This document shows positions 23,501 to 30,209 of a DNA stretch of 64,000 nt, piece by piece. Made by a program: the position numbers and the translations under genes. The DNA comes from Angiostrongylus vasorum (taxonomy: Eukaryota > Nematoda > Chromadorea > Rhabditida > Metastrongylidae), in contig JADANN010000422.1 of NCBI GenBank assembly GCA_018806985.1, positions 580,001-644,000 of the forward strand. The letters run 5' to 3'. Positions within the stretch are counted from its first letter, which is position 1. Each line of letters starts with the position of its first letter. The notes below the pieces were generated by a model. That model was not told the DNA's origin, searched no databases, and worked only from the letters and a program-made list of their open reading frames with translations.

Positions 23501-25595
23501 CCATCTGAAAAGGATTTTTCATCTTTATTTCATTCTATTTGATCCGCCTTCACGTCTACTGTGTGGATCCCATCACTTCTCACATGCATTTGCTTCCTTG
23601 CATCCATTTTCCACGAAGATCTTCCAACTTCTACTTGTGGCTTCGGTTGTCGCTTGAGGATTTCCATTTCATCCTCAATATCGTAGAATGCTGGTCGAAC
23701 AATTCTCCCTTGAGTGCTGAGATAGCCGGGCTTGAGCATTCCCAATTGGATTGCAGAGAGTGATTTCTTTTTCCCAAATAAGTCCAGCACCAATTTCCCG
23801 ACACCGGAGGGATGAGTGGCTTGGTTGGCCTGGAGCGGAATCGAACTAGCACCATGCTCGTGATGACCGACATCACTACCACTGTGCTCTCCACCCACTA
23901 ATAGATATTTTAGAACAATAAAATTACGTATGGACAAAATTTGAAGTGCATAAGACTGATTTTTAAAAAAATTTTTAGAATGTATCTATGAAAAAAATGG
24001 TTAAATAAAACTTTAACGATATTCATCTGTTCTACAGTTTCGGCATCTACTGCGTAACTACAGGTACATCTGGACAGTTCTGCATCTGATTTGCCTTGTC
24101 GAAATAATATAACTGCACTTTACCATTGGAAACCACACTATTCATTTAAGTGTCGGATGATATGAAATGAATGAGGTCAACATCTCAGGTCAATAAGAAC
24201 TATTTGAATTTCAGTAACGTTATGTTATGGCAAGAGGTGTACAGCACGGGGGTAGTGATGTCCGTCATCAATAGTATGGTGCTAGTTCGATTCCGCTCTG
24301 GGCCAACCAAGCCTCTCATCCCTTCGGGCTCGGGAAATTGGTACCGGGCTTGTCTGGGGAAAAAATCACTCTCTGCAATCCAACTGGGAACACTCCAGCC
24401 CTGCTATCTCAGGGCTCCGGGCAGAACTGCTCGATCAGCATTCTACGACATTCAAGATGAAATAAAAATCCTCAAGAAACAGCCGAAGCCACACGTAAAA
24501 GTTGGAAGATCTTCGTGGACAGTGGATGCGGGGGGAACGAATTGAATGTGAGAAGTGCTGAGATCCGCATAGTAGACGTGAAGACGGGTCATGTAAAATA
24601 AAATAAAATGGAATAAAATACGTTCTGGCGAGACTTTGAAGAGCATAGGATGCAATTTTTTCCATCGAATTTTATTCAAGTGACGTACGTACGTAATTGG
24701 CAGCCGCTTGTTTGCCAGTCCTCACATCAACGATATCTTGGATAAAGATGTAGTTGGGCGTGTGTCCTACCTGAACACCGGAGTTTTGCGAATAACTCAG
24801 CACTGTTGTGGTTACATTTCACACCATACCCTGCCGTGGAAGAAGAATAGGCAGCAAATAAAAAGTGATTACAAAACAATATACTTTTAAACGAGACGAA
24901 AACCCTTTTCGAAAGCTAGTTACGTCCTCTGTAGACTAATGGTACTCTCAGTCCAAAAGATCGCTTAACACGAGATACTGCCATTGAGATTCTCATTCTT
25001 TCCGCTTCTTGTTCCGTTTAAAAAGAAAATATTCCAGTTTAGAAAATCAAACCATTACAGAACGATTTAAAGCATGTCGTAATGACTACCTAAAGACATT
25101 TTAGAAAATGGAAAGCACTCTTTCATGTAGGCATTTCGTCGTCTCAGTTTCGCAAAAAATACTAGCGATTTCAATCAATCAGTGTCATTTGTGTTGAGCT
25201 CGTCACAGATTTTTTATGTACGCACTTCAGAATTATTCCTTAATGTAAGCACTATCCATGGAACAAAGACCAACCACAATACAAGAACAACTTATCAACC
25301 ATACTCAGAAGCAGCACACCAAATCCAATTTTTTAAAACTAGTGCTAAGGGCGTGGCTTGAAATCGCATGAATAGCACTGTAACGTTGATTTTGTTGTAC
25401 CATACCACATCTAGCTCCATCATTTTCCAGGATTCTAGCTCACGGTTTCCCAAAGAGTGTGAAAAGAATCCAAAAGTCAAAAGAAAATCATTAAAGGAAG
25501 TCATAGCCTACCCGTGGAATCCAATACAGAATGTGTCCATTTGGATCGATCCGCAATGTTACGGTCTTCGGACAGCGGATTGCCTTTGGAGAGTC
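2442..25595 (-). CDS. Phosphoinositide-specific phospholipase C, partial multi-exon gene (PLC-epsilon-like?)
   Basis: Predicted cytosolic/membrane-associated enzyme that cleaves PIP2 into IP3 and diacylglycerol. Phase-consistent exons, 5' to 3': 25595-25512, 23443-23333, 23252-23110, 22179-22098, 21693-21593, (20766)-20736, 20508-20331, 19900-19768, 18121-18053, 17906-17827, 17100-16987, 12647-12483, 6749-6668, (6528-6420), 5951-5792, 5008-4876, 4566-4397, 2545-2442. Domain order is PH, EF hands, X, X-Y linker, Y. Catalytic residues known from PLC-delta1 are all present: His/Asn in SSHNTY, Glu/Asp in CVELD, His in VTHG, Glu in SIENH. C2 and the C-terminus are off the left edge. The Y domain ([19 protein letters not shown]) is divergent and suggests the epsilon class (C. 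elegans plc-1), but no RasGEF or RA exon was seen, so subtype is open. Introns hold many SINEs, RTE and PLE sequence. Confidence 0.92.
3160..3305 (+). mobile_element. PLE-like terminus, family C
   Basis: Inside a PLC intron. Contains CTGAAGA (3252) - A - GACG-atgg-CGTC - GAAAC and ends 'aataaaacttctataacaac'. A diverged inverted relative lies at about 55540-55700. Confidence 0.55.
3905..4130 (-). mobile_element. SINE-1 copy, decayed, in PLC intron
   Basis: Reverse-complement match to the SINE-1 body (agtctggcaccaattccccg) and to a tRNA-like head near 4060-4125. Confidence 0.7.
4397..4566 (-). CDS. PLC exon: Y domain
   Basis: Acceptor TATATTCAG, donor AAC|GTGAGT. Encodes [11 protein letters not shown]...[18 protein letters not shown]...DNFLPN, aligning with the PLC Y pattern S-x-S-E ... 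x-L-x-R-(V/I)-x-P-x-x-x-R-x-x-S-x-N-x-x-P. Phase 1 in, phase 0 out, joining 2545 exactly as family spacing requires. Confidence 0.93.
4629..4740 (+). mobile_element. PLE terminus, family A, solo
   Basis: Carries CTGAAGA...CCGCCGAAAA near 4651-4675 followed by 'aataaagaataaagtaacac', the signature seen at 8.3, 56.6, 57.1 and 59.2 kb. Sits in the intron between two Y-domain exons. Confidence 0.65.
4876..5008 (-). CDS. PLC exon: start of Y domain
   Basis: Acceptor TTTAG, donor G|GTAAGA. Encodes [13 protein letters not shown]...[20 protein letters not shown]. The DLSRIVNYL segment matches the (E)LSDLVNY start of PLC Y domains. Phase 0 in, phase 1 out. Confidence 0.88.
5792..5951 (-). CDS. PLC exon: X-Y linker (start uncertain)
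   Basis: Open frame with a lysine-rich start ([14 protein letters not shown]) then an acidic segment ending DLLMNT at donor ACT|GTAAGC, phase 0 into the next exon. The acceptor at 5951 is weak but is phase-compatible with the candidate exon 6420-6528; a start nearer 5929 is possible. Confidence 0.55.
6140..6390 (-). mobile_element. SINE-1 copy in PLC intron
   Basis: Reverse orientation: 'ttggcgttgatcaatcccta' tail, 'caagtctagtaccaatttgc' body, 'gggatcgattcaagcaac' head. It abuts the 3' end of the candidate linker exon at 6420. Confidence 0.8.
6420..6528 (-). CDS. Candidate PLC exon in X-Y linker
   Basis: Bridges phase 1 (from 6668) to phase 2 and stays open: [16 protein letters not shown]...DYSPYYG. 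Splice sites are weak (TTAAAG acceptor, GTGTAC donor), and the linker is not conserved between PLCs, so this rests on phase alone. Confidence 0.35.
6668..6749 (-). CDS. PLC exon: end of X domain
   Basis: Acceptor GATCAG, donor C|GTGAGTA. Encodes [18 protein letters not shown] followed by a basic tail, matching the invariant LPSP-x-x-L-x-x-K-I-L-I-K-x-K-K that closes the X domain; the two lysines contact substrate phosphates in PLC-delta1. Confidence 0.95.
7230..8240 (+). mobile_element. RTE-2 copy, 5' part (endonuclease and linker), decayed
   Basis: Frameshifted remnants of the APE-type endonuclease (LQETKxxKTD-like near 7340, a GD/GNxNxxIG-like block at 7675-7700) and the downstream linker ([20 protein letters not shown] at about 8020). 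It belongs to the same element that resumes at about 10416; the PLE between them is an insertion. Confidence 0.75.
8241..10415 (-). mobile_element. Penelope-like element (PLE1) inserted in RTE-2
   Basis: Left part (8241-8580) is a family A PLE terminus; 8580-10000 encodes RT plus GIY-YIG; 10000-10300 shows decayed N-terminal coding ([14 protein letters not shown]). RTE-2 coding stops at the left boundary and resumes at the right one, which defines the insertion. Confidence 0.8.
8783..9991 (-). CDS. PLE reverse transcriptase / GIY-YIG endonuclease ORF
   Basis: A 402-codon open frame, the longest in the window. The N-terminal part starts within the RT fingers ([11 protein letters not shown]), then [11 protein letters not shown], the palm motif CRYIDDCF at about residues 160-170 (catalytic YxDD), and the thumb (WYRKPSNKN). 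The C-terminal part carries GIVYLIS...[11 protein letters not shown], the GIY-YIG nuclease signature typical of Penelope elements. The frame ends soon after YIG; the rest of the nuclease ([16 protein letters not shown]) follows in other frames to about 8580, so the protein is truncated by a frameshift and the N-terminus is missing. It mediates target-primed insertion of the element; activity of this copy is unlikely. Confidence 0.92.
   Translation of the reverse strand: MFMVRPIISCVDEPMDRITWFLTLIFNQLLKHIPAHLTNTQMFLDRLRTAQPSSAYVMESFDVIVLYTNVSNDSAMQAIFELLMRHEGEINMCGFKIEQLMALLKECLSCSIFRWSAKYYAQIRGLAMGQRQAPSLAIAFMSKMEAPVIDLGPLLYCRYIDDCFVPCSTQKEMDKCFELLNEQSEYIKFTREKPKENWLPFLNVQITLSENGYITKWYRKPSNKNVLVHYLSSHPSHTKGALVGNMFRAATDVCTGRERREESRNLARQIAISSGYETVARDKCRGNPRPPNDNSSDKMVPFILRFISNDVSAALKLCLRRAGLENSVNVVEMPPSNLRRQLVLNCLSDCLWATQNCIVCPNGRDGDCMSSGIVYLISRKACGDEYIGETGRPPLCPHKKNT
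10416..12015 (+). mobile_element. RTE-2 copy, 3' part (reverse transcriptase), decayed
   Basis: Frames show AGFRQRF...[10 protein letters not shown] (10590-10680), then after a SINE insertion [33 protein letters not shown] (palm motif FxxD with N for D), and late-domain remnants to a [15 protein letters not shown] end. Many stops and frameshifts; non-functional. Confidence 0.8.
10888..11160 (-). mobile_element. SINE-1 copy with 15-bp target-site duplication
   Basis: The element interrupts the RTE-2 RT domain. CACTGCAGTGGATAA occurs directly before (10873-10887) and after (11161-11175) it, which fixes the boundaries and shows retrotransposition. Confidence 0.92.
12483..12647 (-). CDS. PLC exon: X domain with catalytic Glu
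   Basis: Acceptor GATTTCAG, donor CCG|GTATGG, phase 0-0. Encodes [20 protein letters not shown], then SIENH (catalytic Glu), [16 protein letters not shown] and [10 protein letters not shown]. Near-perfect match to the PLC X-domain middle. Confidence 0.97.
12780..13105 (-). mobile_element. SINE-2 copy, decayed, in PLC intron
   Basis: Reverse-complement fragments of the SINE-2 body (agtgttcccaattgaattgg; aagtccggtaacaatttcac) and a head region at 13040-13100. Confidence 0.6.
13540..13665 (-). mobile_element. PLE terminus fragment, family A, decayed
   Basis: 'gagcgaacaagatgttatt', 'ctgatgtttctgcggatttc' and 'aaattgatacgcagtctatt' match the order of the family A terminus at 59.13 kb. Confidence 0.5.
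13668..14690. repeat. Tandem cluster of SINE-3 units
   Basis: At least three head-to-tail copies. Blocks 14021-14113 and 14331-14432 are almost identical ('cggaaaggacaatagcgcgt', 'aaacacctgcggtccggagt'), about 310 bp apart, and a third diverged copy follows at 14520-14680. The segment before the shared block (gcatggtgtggtggtgaacg) looks tRNA-like. Confidence 0.8.
15745..16125 (+). mobile_element. SINE-2 copy in PLC intron
   Basis: Full-length match to the family: head with GGTTCGATTTAG near 15790, body 'aaattggtaccggacttcgg', tail 'gtgaggacgtggtttaaaat' and A-rich end. Confidence 0.8.
16480..16800 (-). mobile_element. SINE-2 copy in PLC intron
   Basis: Reverse orientation: 'aagtccggtaccaatctccc', 'agccgagaaagaacgttccc' and a tRNA-like head ending near 16795. 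Confidence 0.75.
16987..17100 (-). CDS. PLC exon: X domain with ELD and THG motifs
   Basis: Acceptor GTTCCAG, donor AAG|GTGAAA, phase 0-0. Encodes [16 protein letters not shown], then [10 protein letters not shown] and NEIPLK. Contains the metal-binding Glu and Asp and the second catalytic His (VTHG). Some PLCs have HT or FT after the THG glycine; here it is PS, at a non-catalytic position. Confidence 0.97.
17827..17906 (-). CDS. PLC exon: X domain, GLQVRG...VEIYRQ
   Basis: Acceptor ATTCTTCAG; encodes [20 protein letters not shown] then DVEIYRQ. It joins SSHNTYCTG to VLLSGCRC with correct phases (1 in, 0 out). The segment is longer than the usual TG-x-QL-x-G-x-SSVE. The donor appears to be GC (CAG|GCACGT). 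Confidence 0.88.
18053..18121 (-). CDS. PLC exon: start of X domain, SSHNTY
   Basis: Acceptor AAATCCAG, donor G|GTGAGT. Encodes [20 protein letters not shown], the PLC X-domain opening with the catalytic His and the calcium-binding Asn. Phase 1 on both sides. Confidence 0.97.
18230..18660. mobile_element. SINE-3 copy with inverted ends
   Basis: Starts 'accacaacgatgctgagata' and ends with the inverse 'tctcagcgtcgttgtggtt'. The middle matches the block at 14.2 kb (ttgatctggggagcacaaat) in the opposite direction. Confidence 0.7.
18703..19412. mobile_element. Foldback mini-PLE (inverted family B termini)
   Basis: Left arm, from 'agttcccagaatcgacttc', carries the PLE terminus pointing left; right arm (about 19110-19412) carries the same terminus pointing right, including CTGAAGA at 19292 and 'ctgaacaagaaaacgacgct'. 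Arms are roughly 300 bp with almost no spacer and no RT coding. Confidence 0.75.
19768..19900 (-). CDS. PLC exon: last EF-hand segment before X
   Basis: Donor G|GTAAGA, joining phase 1 to the SSHNTY exon. Encodes [20 protein letters not shown], equivalent to the (I/L)S-x-E-G-F-x-x-(Y/F)L segment that precedes the X domain. The acceptor used (19900, GTAACAG) is weak; other starts in 19840-19900 are possible. Confidence 0.8.
20331..20508 (-). CDS. PLC exon: EF-hand region
   Basis: Acceptor ATTTTCCAG. Encodes [19 protein letters not shown] then [13 protein letters not shown], matching the PLC EF-hand motif QRDPRLNE(I/V)L(Y/F)P. No GT is available at the 3' end; the phase-correct donor is GC (CCAG|GCAAGC). 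Confidence 0.92.
20736..20766 (-). CDS. PLC exon, short, start uncertain
   Basis: Donor AAG|GTGGGC. The open frame ends [11 protein letters not shown] and joins the EF-hand exon in phase 0. A 31-nt exon starting at 20766 is phase-compatible with the exon ending at 21593; starts at 20807 or further right fit only if an exon is missing. Confidence 0.5.
21065..21150 (-). pseudogene. Decayed duplicate of the PLC exon at 21593-21693
   Basis: Reads [26 protein letters not shown] against [20 protein letters not shown] in the intact exon about 510 bp away. It has an in-frame TGA and no good donor. Confidence 0.6.
21593..21693 (-). CDS. PLC exon between PH and EF hands
   Basis: Strong acceptor TTATATTTTCAG and donor CT|GTAAGC; phase 0 in, phase 2 out. 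Encodes [20 protein letters not shown] then [14 protein letters not shown]. The position fits the first EF-hand lobe. A decayed tandem copy lies at 21065-21150. Confidence 0.75.
22098..22179 (-). CDS. PLC exon, PH-EF junction
   Basis: Acceptor TTATTTAAG, donor GAG|GTAAGT; phase 2 in, 0 out. Encodes (H)[18 protein letters not shown] then TRFRSSSVE. Confidence 0.78.
22310..22590 (+). mobile_element. SINE-1-like copy, diverged, in PLC intron
   Basis: GGTTCGACCTCGC B-box-like block near 22353, 'aatatgcatttgatcaccta' body and 'gccagggataggttagcacc' tail. Confidence 0.6.
22720..22865. mobile_element. SINE-3 fragment
   Basis: 'atggcagagtattatatgaa' start and 'tctcagcaccattgcggttc' end match the family in inverted arrangement. 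Confidence 0.5.
23110..23252 (-). CDS. PLC exon: end of PH domain
   Basis: Donor CA|GTAAGT, phase 0 in, 2 out. Encodes [20 protein letters not shown] then [17 protein letters not shown]. The W-x-E-x-L-x-x-L segment is the C-terminal PH helix of PLCs. A second open frame over the same bases does not join the neighbouring exons. Confidence 0.88.
23333..23443 (-). CDS. PLC exon: PH domain
   Basis: Very strong acceptor TTTTTTCAG, donor CCG|GTAGGT, phase 0-0. Encodes [20 protein letters not shown] and [13 protein letters not shown]. Confidence 0.88.
23530..23895 (-). mobile_element. SINE-2 copy in PLC intron
   Basis: Well-preserved reverse copy: 'cagcaccaatttcccgacac', 'gatttcttttt', and the B-box GGAATCGAAC in the minus-strand head near 23845. 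Confidence 0.85.
24235..24610 (+). mobile_element. SINE-2 copy in PLC intron
   Basis: Full-length: head with AGTTCGATTCCGC at 24284, body 'ggaaattggtaccgggcttg', tail 'gtagacgtgaagacgggtca', A-rich end. Confidence 0.88.
24770..24870. mobile_element. SINE-3 fragment
   Basis: 'ggagttttgcgaataactca' and 'gcactgttgtggttacattt' match the family end; the left part is missing. Confidence 0.55.
25512..25595 (-). CDS. PLC exon: start of PH domain (first confident exon)
   Basis: Acceptor CTTTCCAG, donor CGG|GTAGGC, phase 0-0. Encodes [19 protein letters not shown], resembling the first PH strands of PLC (TLRVDP-x-G-x-x-LYW). Exons further 5' were not found with confidence. Confidence 0.9.
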
Positions 25596-25599
25596 CTGG

Positions 25600-26065
25600 A
25601 AAGTGGTTTGTTCTTGGAAAAAGAATTTTTACAAATCGTTTCTCTTCTGAAGTTCATCGAGACTGCAACTCCACTCTAATATCAACTAGCTCGTACCTGG
25701 ATAGATGAATCATTACTTTTCATAAAAAATAATGTCACAATAGAACCTTCATTTAACTGGTATTTTGTTACAAGTTGTTCATAACGACGATTTTACCGAT
25801 CGATTGTCGAGCAGTAAGAAATTGCTGCCTTTTATAAAAAATGACGGTACAATAGGAATATCAGTTGAAGCCATCTGGTTCTGCACGATGAAACCAAGTA
25901 TTTAGAACCAAAAAAGCACCTAAACGTACATGTTTTGAAAAAAACAGTTTAGCTTGTTTAGTGAGTTGTGTGGTTAGGAATGATACCTCAGTAAGGACAA
26001 TACAGCGACAAATTATCTACAATAAATAGACATCGAACACAGGAAAAGCTCATTGATATTGATAT
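25600..26065. other. No gene seen
   Basis: AT-rich; ORFs are short and lack domains or splice context. It would be intronic if the PLC continues to the right. Confidence 0.5.
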
Positions 26066-26069
26066 TGAT

Positions 26070-26390
26070 TCGATTAAAAAAAGTTAGCATTGTGATTTCA
26101 ACTACAGCCTTAGCTATTTCAACTGAGTTCATTACCGATTTGGGCTCCCCAGAGCAATCCCATTGACGGGCGATTGCTGATGGCACTGATCGATAGAAAA
26201 CTACCTGAGAGACAGGCGAATCGCAGAACCCGCATGGTGTGGTGAACGCGTCAACCACCGGAAAGGGTGATCGCACGTTTCTTCCCCACTGCAGACACCA
26301 GCGCTCCGGAGTTTTGGAAATATCTCAGCATCGCTGTGGTTGTATTTTGCATTATTCATTGTCGTGAAAAATAATGGTAAGCATCAAATA
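26070..26390 (-). mobile_element. SINE-3 copy
   Basis: 'actgagttcattaccgattt', 'gcatggtgtggtgaacgcgt', 'tctcagcatcgctgtggttg' follow the family order seen at 14.2-14.7 kb. Confidence 0.75.
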
Positions 26391-26399
26391 AAGAAAAAC

Positions 26400-27030
26400 T
26401 CATTGATATTGTTAGTGTAATTCGGTTGACGTAAAAAAGAAACTTATAGCTTCAAAAAAAATATTCACAAATTTCTAATCAGCTTTCAATGTTCTTGTGG
26501 CTTTCAAAGAGTCAACGGAAAAGTCAACAAAAAATGTATACCGCTTGGATAGTCATAAACTGACGGATGAAGTACTAATGGCCCCGAAGAGTACTGTTAA
26601 AACAGACAGACATTGAAAGGGATGGGAATTTCTGATAACCTTTATGGAGAAATGTTGGAAGGAAAAGCAGTTGAGGGTGATAGCCGAAGCAACTTTGATT
26701 TTTTCTCAATTTATTCACTGAATATGTAGTTCTTGTTCACAAATAGAACTGTAATAATTAACAAAAAATAAAAGAAAAGTCGAGAAAAATTCAAAGACCG
26801 ACTACGCGCGGATTTTCATAGACCATAGTGGCTATGAGTACCAGTGTGAACAGTAAAATAACGATGACGTCGTTTCAATAGAGATCATTTAGGTTCCCTA
26901 ACAAAGTTTTACTGGCAGCGATAAAAATAAAGTGAGTCATTTGAAGAAAGTGCCCAACAAGGGAAGGGCATATCAGAGAATGTTATCACCAACACTTTTT
27001 GTTTACATTCCTACAATTCCAAAGCAGGAC
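26400..27030. other. No gene seen
   Basis: No recognisable coding, repeat or RNA feature. Confidence 0.45.
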
Positions 27031-27034
27031 TTAC

Positions 27035-27082
27035 CTTAATGTCACTCATGAATGAAACGTGGCCAAAAGCAAACATGGTCAT
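27035..27082 (-). CDS. Possible alternative first coding exon of the PLC
   Basis: ATG at 27082 opens MTMFAFGHVSFMSDIK and meets a consensus donor (AAG|GTAAGT) in phase 0, the phase needed for the PH exon at 25595. An in-frame TGA lies 6 nt upstream of the ATG with no acceptor between, so it can only be a first exon. It would give a short isoform starting at the PH domain. Confidence 0.35.
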
Positions 27083-27229
27083 CAATCACACGTTTTTTCC
27101 TAGTATTTTTACTCCTTTGATCTCTTTTTTATTATCCAAATAGCTGTGTCGAGCATCCCCATCTGACAATTAAAAGCATATTAGCTCTAATGAGCTACTT
27201 AATTCCTTCGACAATGCTCTTTACTGCTC

Positions 27230-30200
27230 TTCAAACCTCGACCTTTTACTTTGAAAAGAATTTTCTGCCTTTATGTCTATTCTATACTTACCTACTTGGG
27301 TACATCGATGACCCGTCTTCACTGGTGGTGCGGATTCCAGCATAATTTCCATGCGTTTTCTCTCGCGCAATCGTTATCCATGGTAGTGGTCTGCTTCGCA
27401 CATGGTGATGTCCACAAGTCCTATTCCGTAATCATGAAATCGTTCTCATCTGAGAGTGCAGATGCTTGACGTTAGCCACGACCACGTCAGCTCATCGTTT
27501 AGGTGGTCTTCCAAGAGCACGCTAGTATTTTCTTGAGGTTCACTCCACTGTTCTTTTCGTCCATCTGTCATCTGTTCTTCATATTATGTAACTAGCCCAT
27601 CTGTGTTTCGCTATCGATGTATTTTCTTTTCGATCCTTCATGAACAGGGTGTTCGTCCTATTTATCCGCAGTGCAACCTTTTCTCCCGCTTCATTGACTT
27701 AATTGATTATCGCGTTTTCTTCATTAGTACTGCTCGAAAACACGACGATCTCTCTCCTCGAAACAAAGATTTGAAAAGAATTTTCCATGAATACGCATGA
27801 TCATCTCATTCCAATCGAGTGACTTCACTATGCACTACAGTGAGGCAATAAACAGCTTTGTCTATGTTGTATCACCTTGTCGAACCTCTTTCCTTGTGGA
27901 TGAATATGAAAAAAGTTGAATATTAGTGCTGGAGTCCCAATTTTAGACTGCTAGTTTTAGTACGCAGACGGATCCACTTCTTTGCTGACGAGAACTGATA
28001 GGATTCATTTGCTACGGACAGTGTCAAATGCTTTCTTGTAGTCGAGTAGTGCTCTCGACAGGCTTCTGTGGCACGGACACGGCTTGGATGTGGTACATGC
28101 AACGAAATTTTTGCCGAATTTCTCGCTCAACTGATTGTGCCTAATCCATTTTTTTCGACATGCATAAAAAATGTTCTTCGTGAACAGCTTGTAGGGGTGC
28201 TCACAACAAACATATCGGACAATAACAACGAAAATCCCTCTAGTCCCCTTTCTTGGACAGCATGACCGAGGTCCCCCACTGGTTTGGAATTCTCCCTTTC
28301 TGAAATTTGGATCTAATGTGAGTTCCGAGAAGTTCATATAATTTGTCAGCTCCAGCTTTAAGAAGATTGGGGGGTAATATTATGGAGTTCTTGAGATATG
28401 GATGTATTCATGCTCTCCATCAGAACTCCAACTTCAGAGGATAGAATACCGGAAGGTTTATCACCAGTGGGGATTTCGGGGTCATGACGGAGATTGTGGA
28501 GCGAAAAATATCAGTATAGAATCTTTCATTTAGAGATTTCATATCACGGCGAAATTCAGTGATAGTCCCATCTTAGTTCATCAGAGCGAATAGCCGAACA
28601 TTTTAGTCACGAAGGTCCCGACAGCACTTCTTCAGACTGGATCGTTTTTGCGCTGCTTCCAATAGCCTTTTCTGCCTCTAGCGATAAAAAATAACTCTAC
28701 AAAGTTCTACAGTTCGCACTTATTATCACCCATGTTGGGTGTATCACTGCAGGATCAGGCTTCAGTTTCCTTCTTTTTTCGAATTACTCTATAATGATAA
28801 CGATGATGCCGTCTTAACTAGTTGTTTGAGGAATTGAAGCCTTCGGCGCAACTTTTGAGTCCTTCGATGAGCACATCGTGGTCTCGGTTGGGTCCTGGTT
28901 TATCTGCCAGTCGTATTAGGGACAACCTTTTTGAGAATATTCTCGTCGTACATGACCCGCTCAGTTTTTCCAGGATGACAGCAAGAGTTCATTTCCAACT
29001 CATGGATAAACCGAATTTCGTAAGGAGAAGATGACGATCAGCTCCAGAACAGAACCTAGGGGCCACTGACCTGTCAAAGAGGCACTATTTTCTATTCTTG
29101 AGAATATGAGCAGTCTCCTCATGGATGGTTCCGCACGGTGACTCCTATATCTATTGGCGATTTTCCCTCTTTCGAAAAATGTATTGCCATGGGAAATATA
29201 TGCCCCTAACAGAAGCCCTGCAAGACGATCTCCAATCTCATTTTGTCTTTCTATTTCGAATTTTTTAATTCGTTTTTGTTGGCCGTTCCTTATCTGACAT
29301 TGAAATCTTCCACAACGTGGTTCTCGTTGCGAATTGCTTCCTGCGACCGGTTTTGGTACGCTTGCAGTTCGCTCTCACCAGTTTTACAAAATGGTGAGTA
29401 ATCGATAATGGTACCGGCTATCTTTGCACACGGAAGTTGAAGACCAAGAATGGCTAAATGCGGCGACAGGATTTTGTTTGAGGCAACTAAAATGGAAAAA
29501 GATGAACATACGACAAAGGAAAAGCCTCCGAAATTTGGTGACGAAAATTTCCCTCCGCAAATGACAAGGGTTAGTTCATATGATTGGTGTACGTCAGTTT
29601 TCCCACTCTTCGTCTCTTGTAGGGTGATCACTTGGAATTTAGTGCGATCAAAAACCTCAAGAAGGGCGTAAAGGTCGTCGTCTGAAGAGACTAACTATTT
29701 CGATATTATAAGTGCACTGCAAGAAGCACCATGGCGTGTTTTGGACGTGCTCCTTTTGCGCATTTCAAGTGACCTCCCTGTCTATCTCTTTTACAAACAT
29801 TTGTGACTTAAAGCTTCCCTCCCAACGGTTTGCTGCCCTATCGTAGCTGGGGGTGTTCCTGGGCGTCGGACTGCGATATACAGGCAGGAGATTCATCCAC
29901 TCGGCAGGGTCTCCCAGGGTTCTAAGAAGGTGTCCGGCGCTTCCATCAGGAAGCTCAACTAAGTAAGCCAAGGCCAGGATCCACCACCGTCCTAATATCA
30001 AACTACTCGCATGGTGGCAAATCTCCCCTGATCCACAAGAGCGGCGACCGCCTGTGGTGGTAACGGTATGGGGCAGATTTTGGCCAGGCCGACCTTGGGA
30101 CTCCAGAGATACACAATATCTAAAACAGCAAAACTCTAAAAAATGGAGAATGTTCTGGAGTCCGCACAACGAGTGAGGACGGGCCTTCCATGTATGCAAG
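27230..30200 (-). mobile_element. RTE-2 copy, near full length, decayed
   Basis: Reads from a GC-rich 5' region (30200-29765, shared with 63305-63690) through endonuclease (LQETKSGKTD and DFNVR, 29290-29640), linker (28820-29040) and RT fragments (28005-28340, DYKKAFDTV) to a 3' end near 27230. Stops and shifts throughout. Confidence 0.8.
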
Positions 30201-30209
30201 TAAGTGAGT

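Noticed and set aside
23530..23937. 135-codon ORF and similar ORFs at 24171-24545, 37095-37591, 50727-51080 and 31455-31835
   Set aside because: All are translations of SINE-1 or SINE-2 bodies, which are non-coding.
29765..30199. 144-codon minus-strand ORF with G/P/R-rich composition
   Set aside because: It is the GC-rich 5' region of RTE-2, also present at 63305-63690 without an equivalent ORF.
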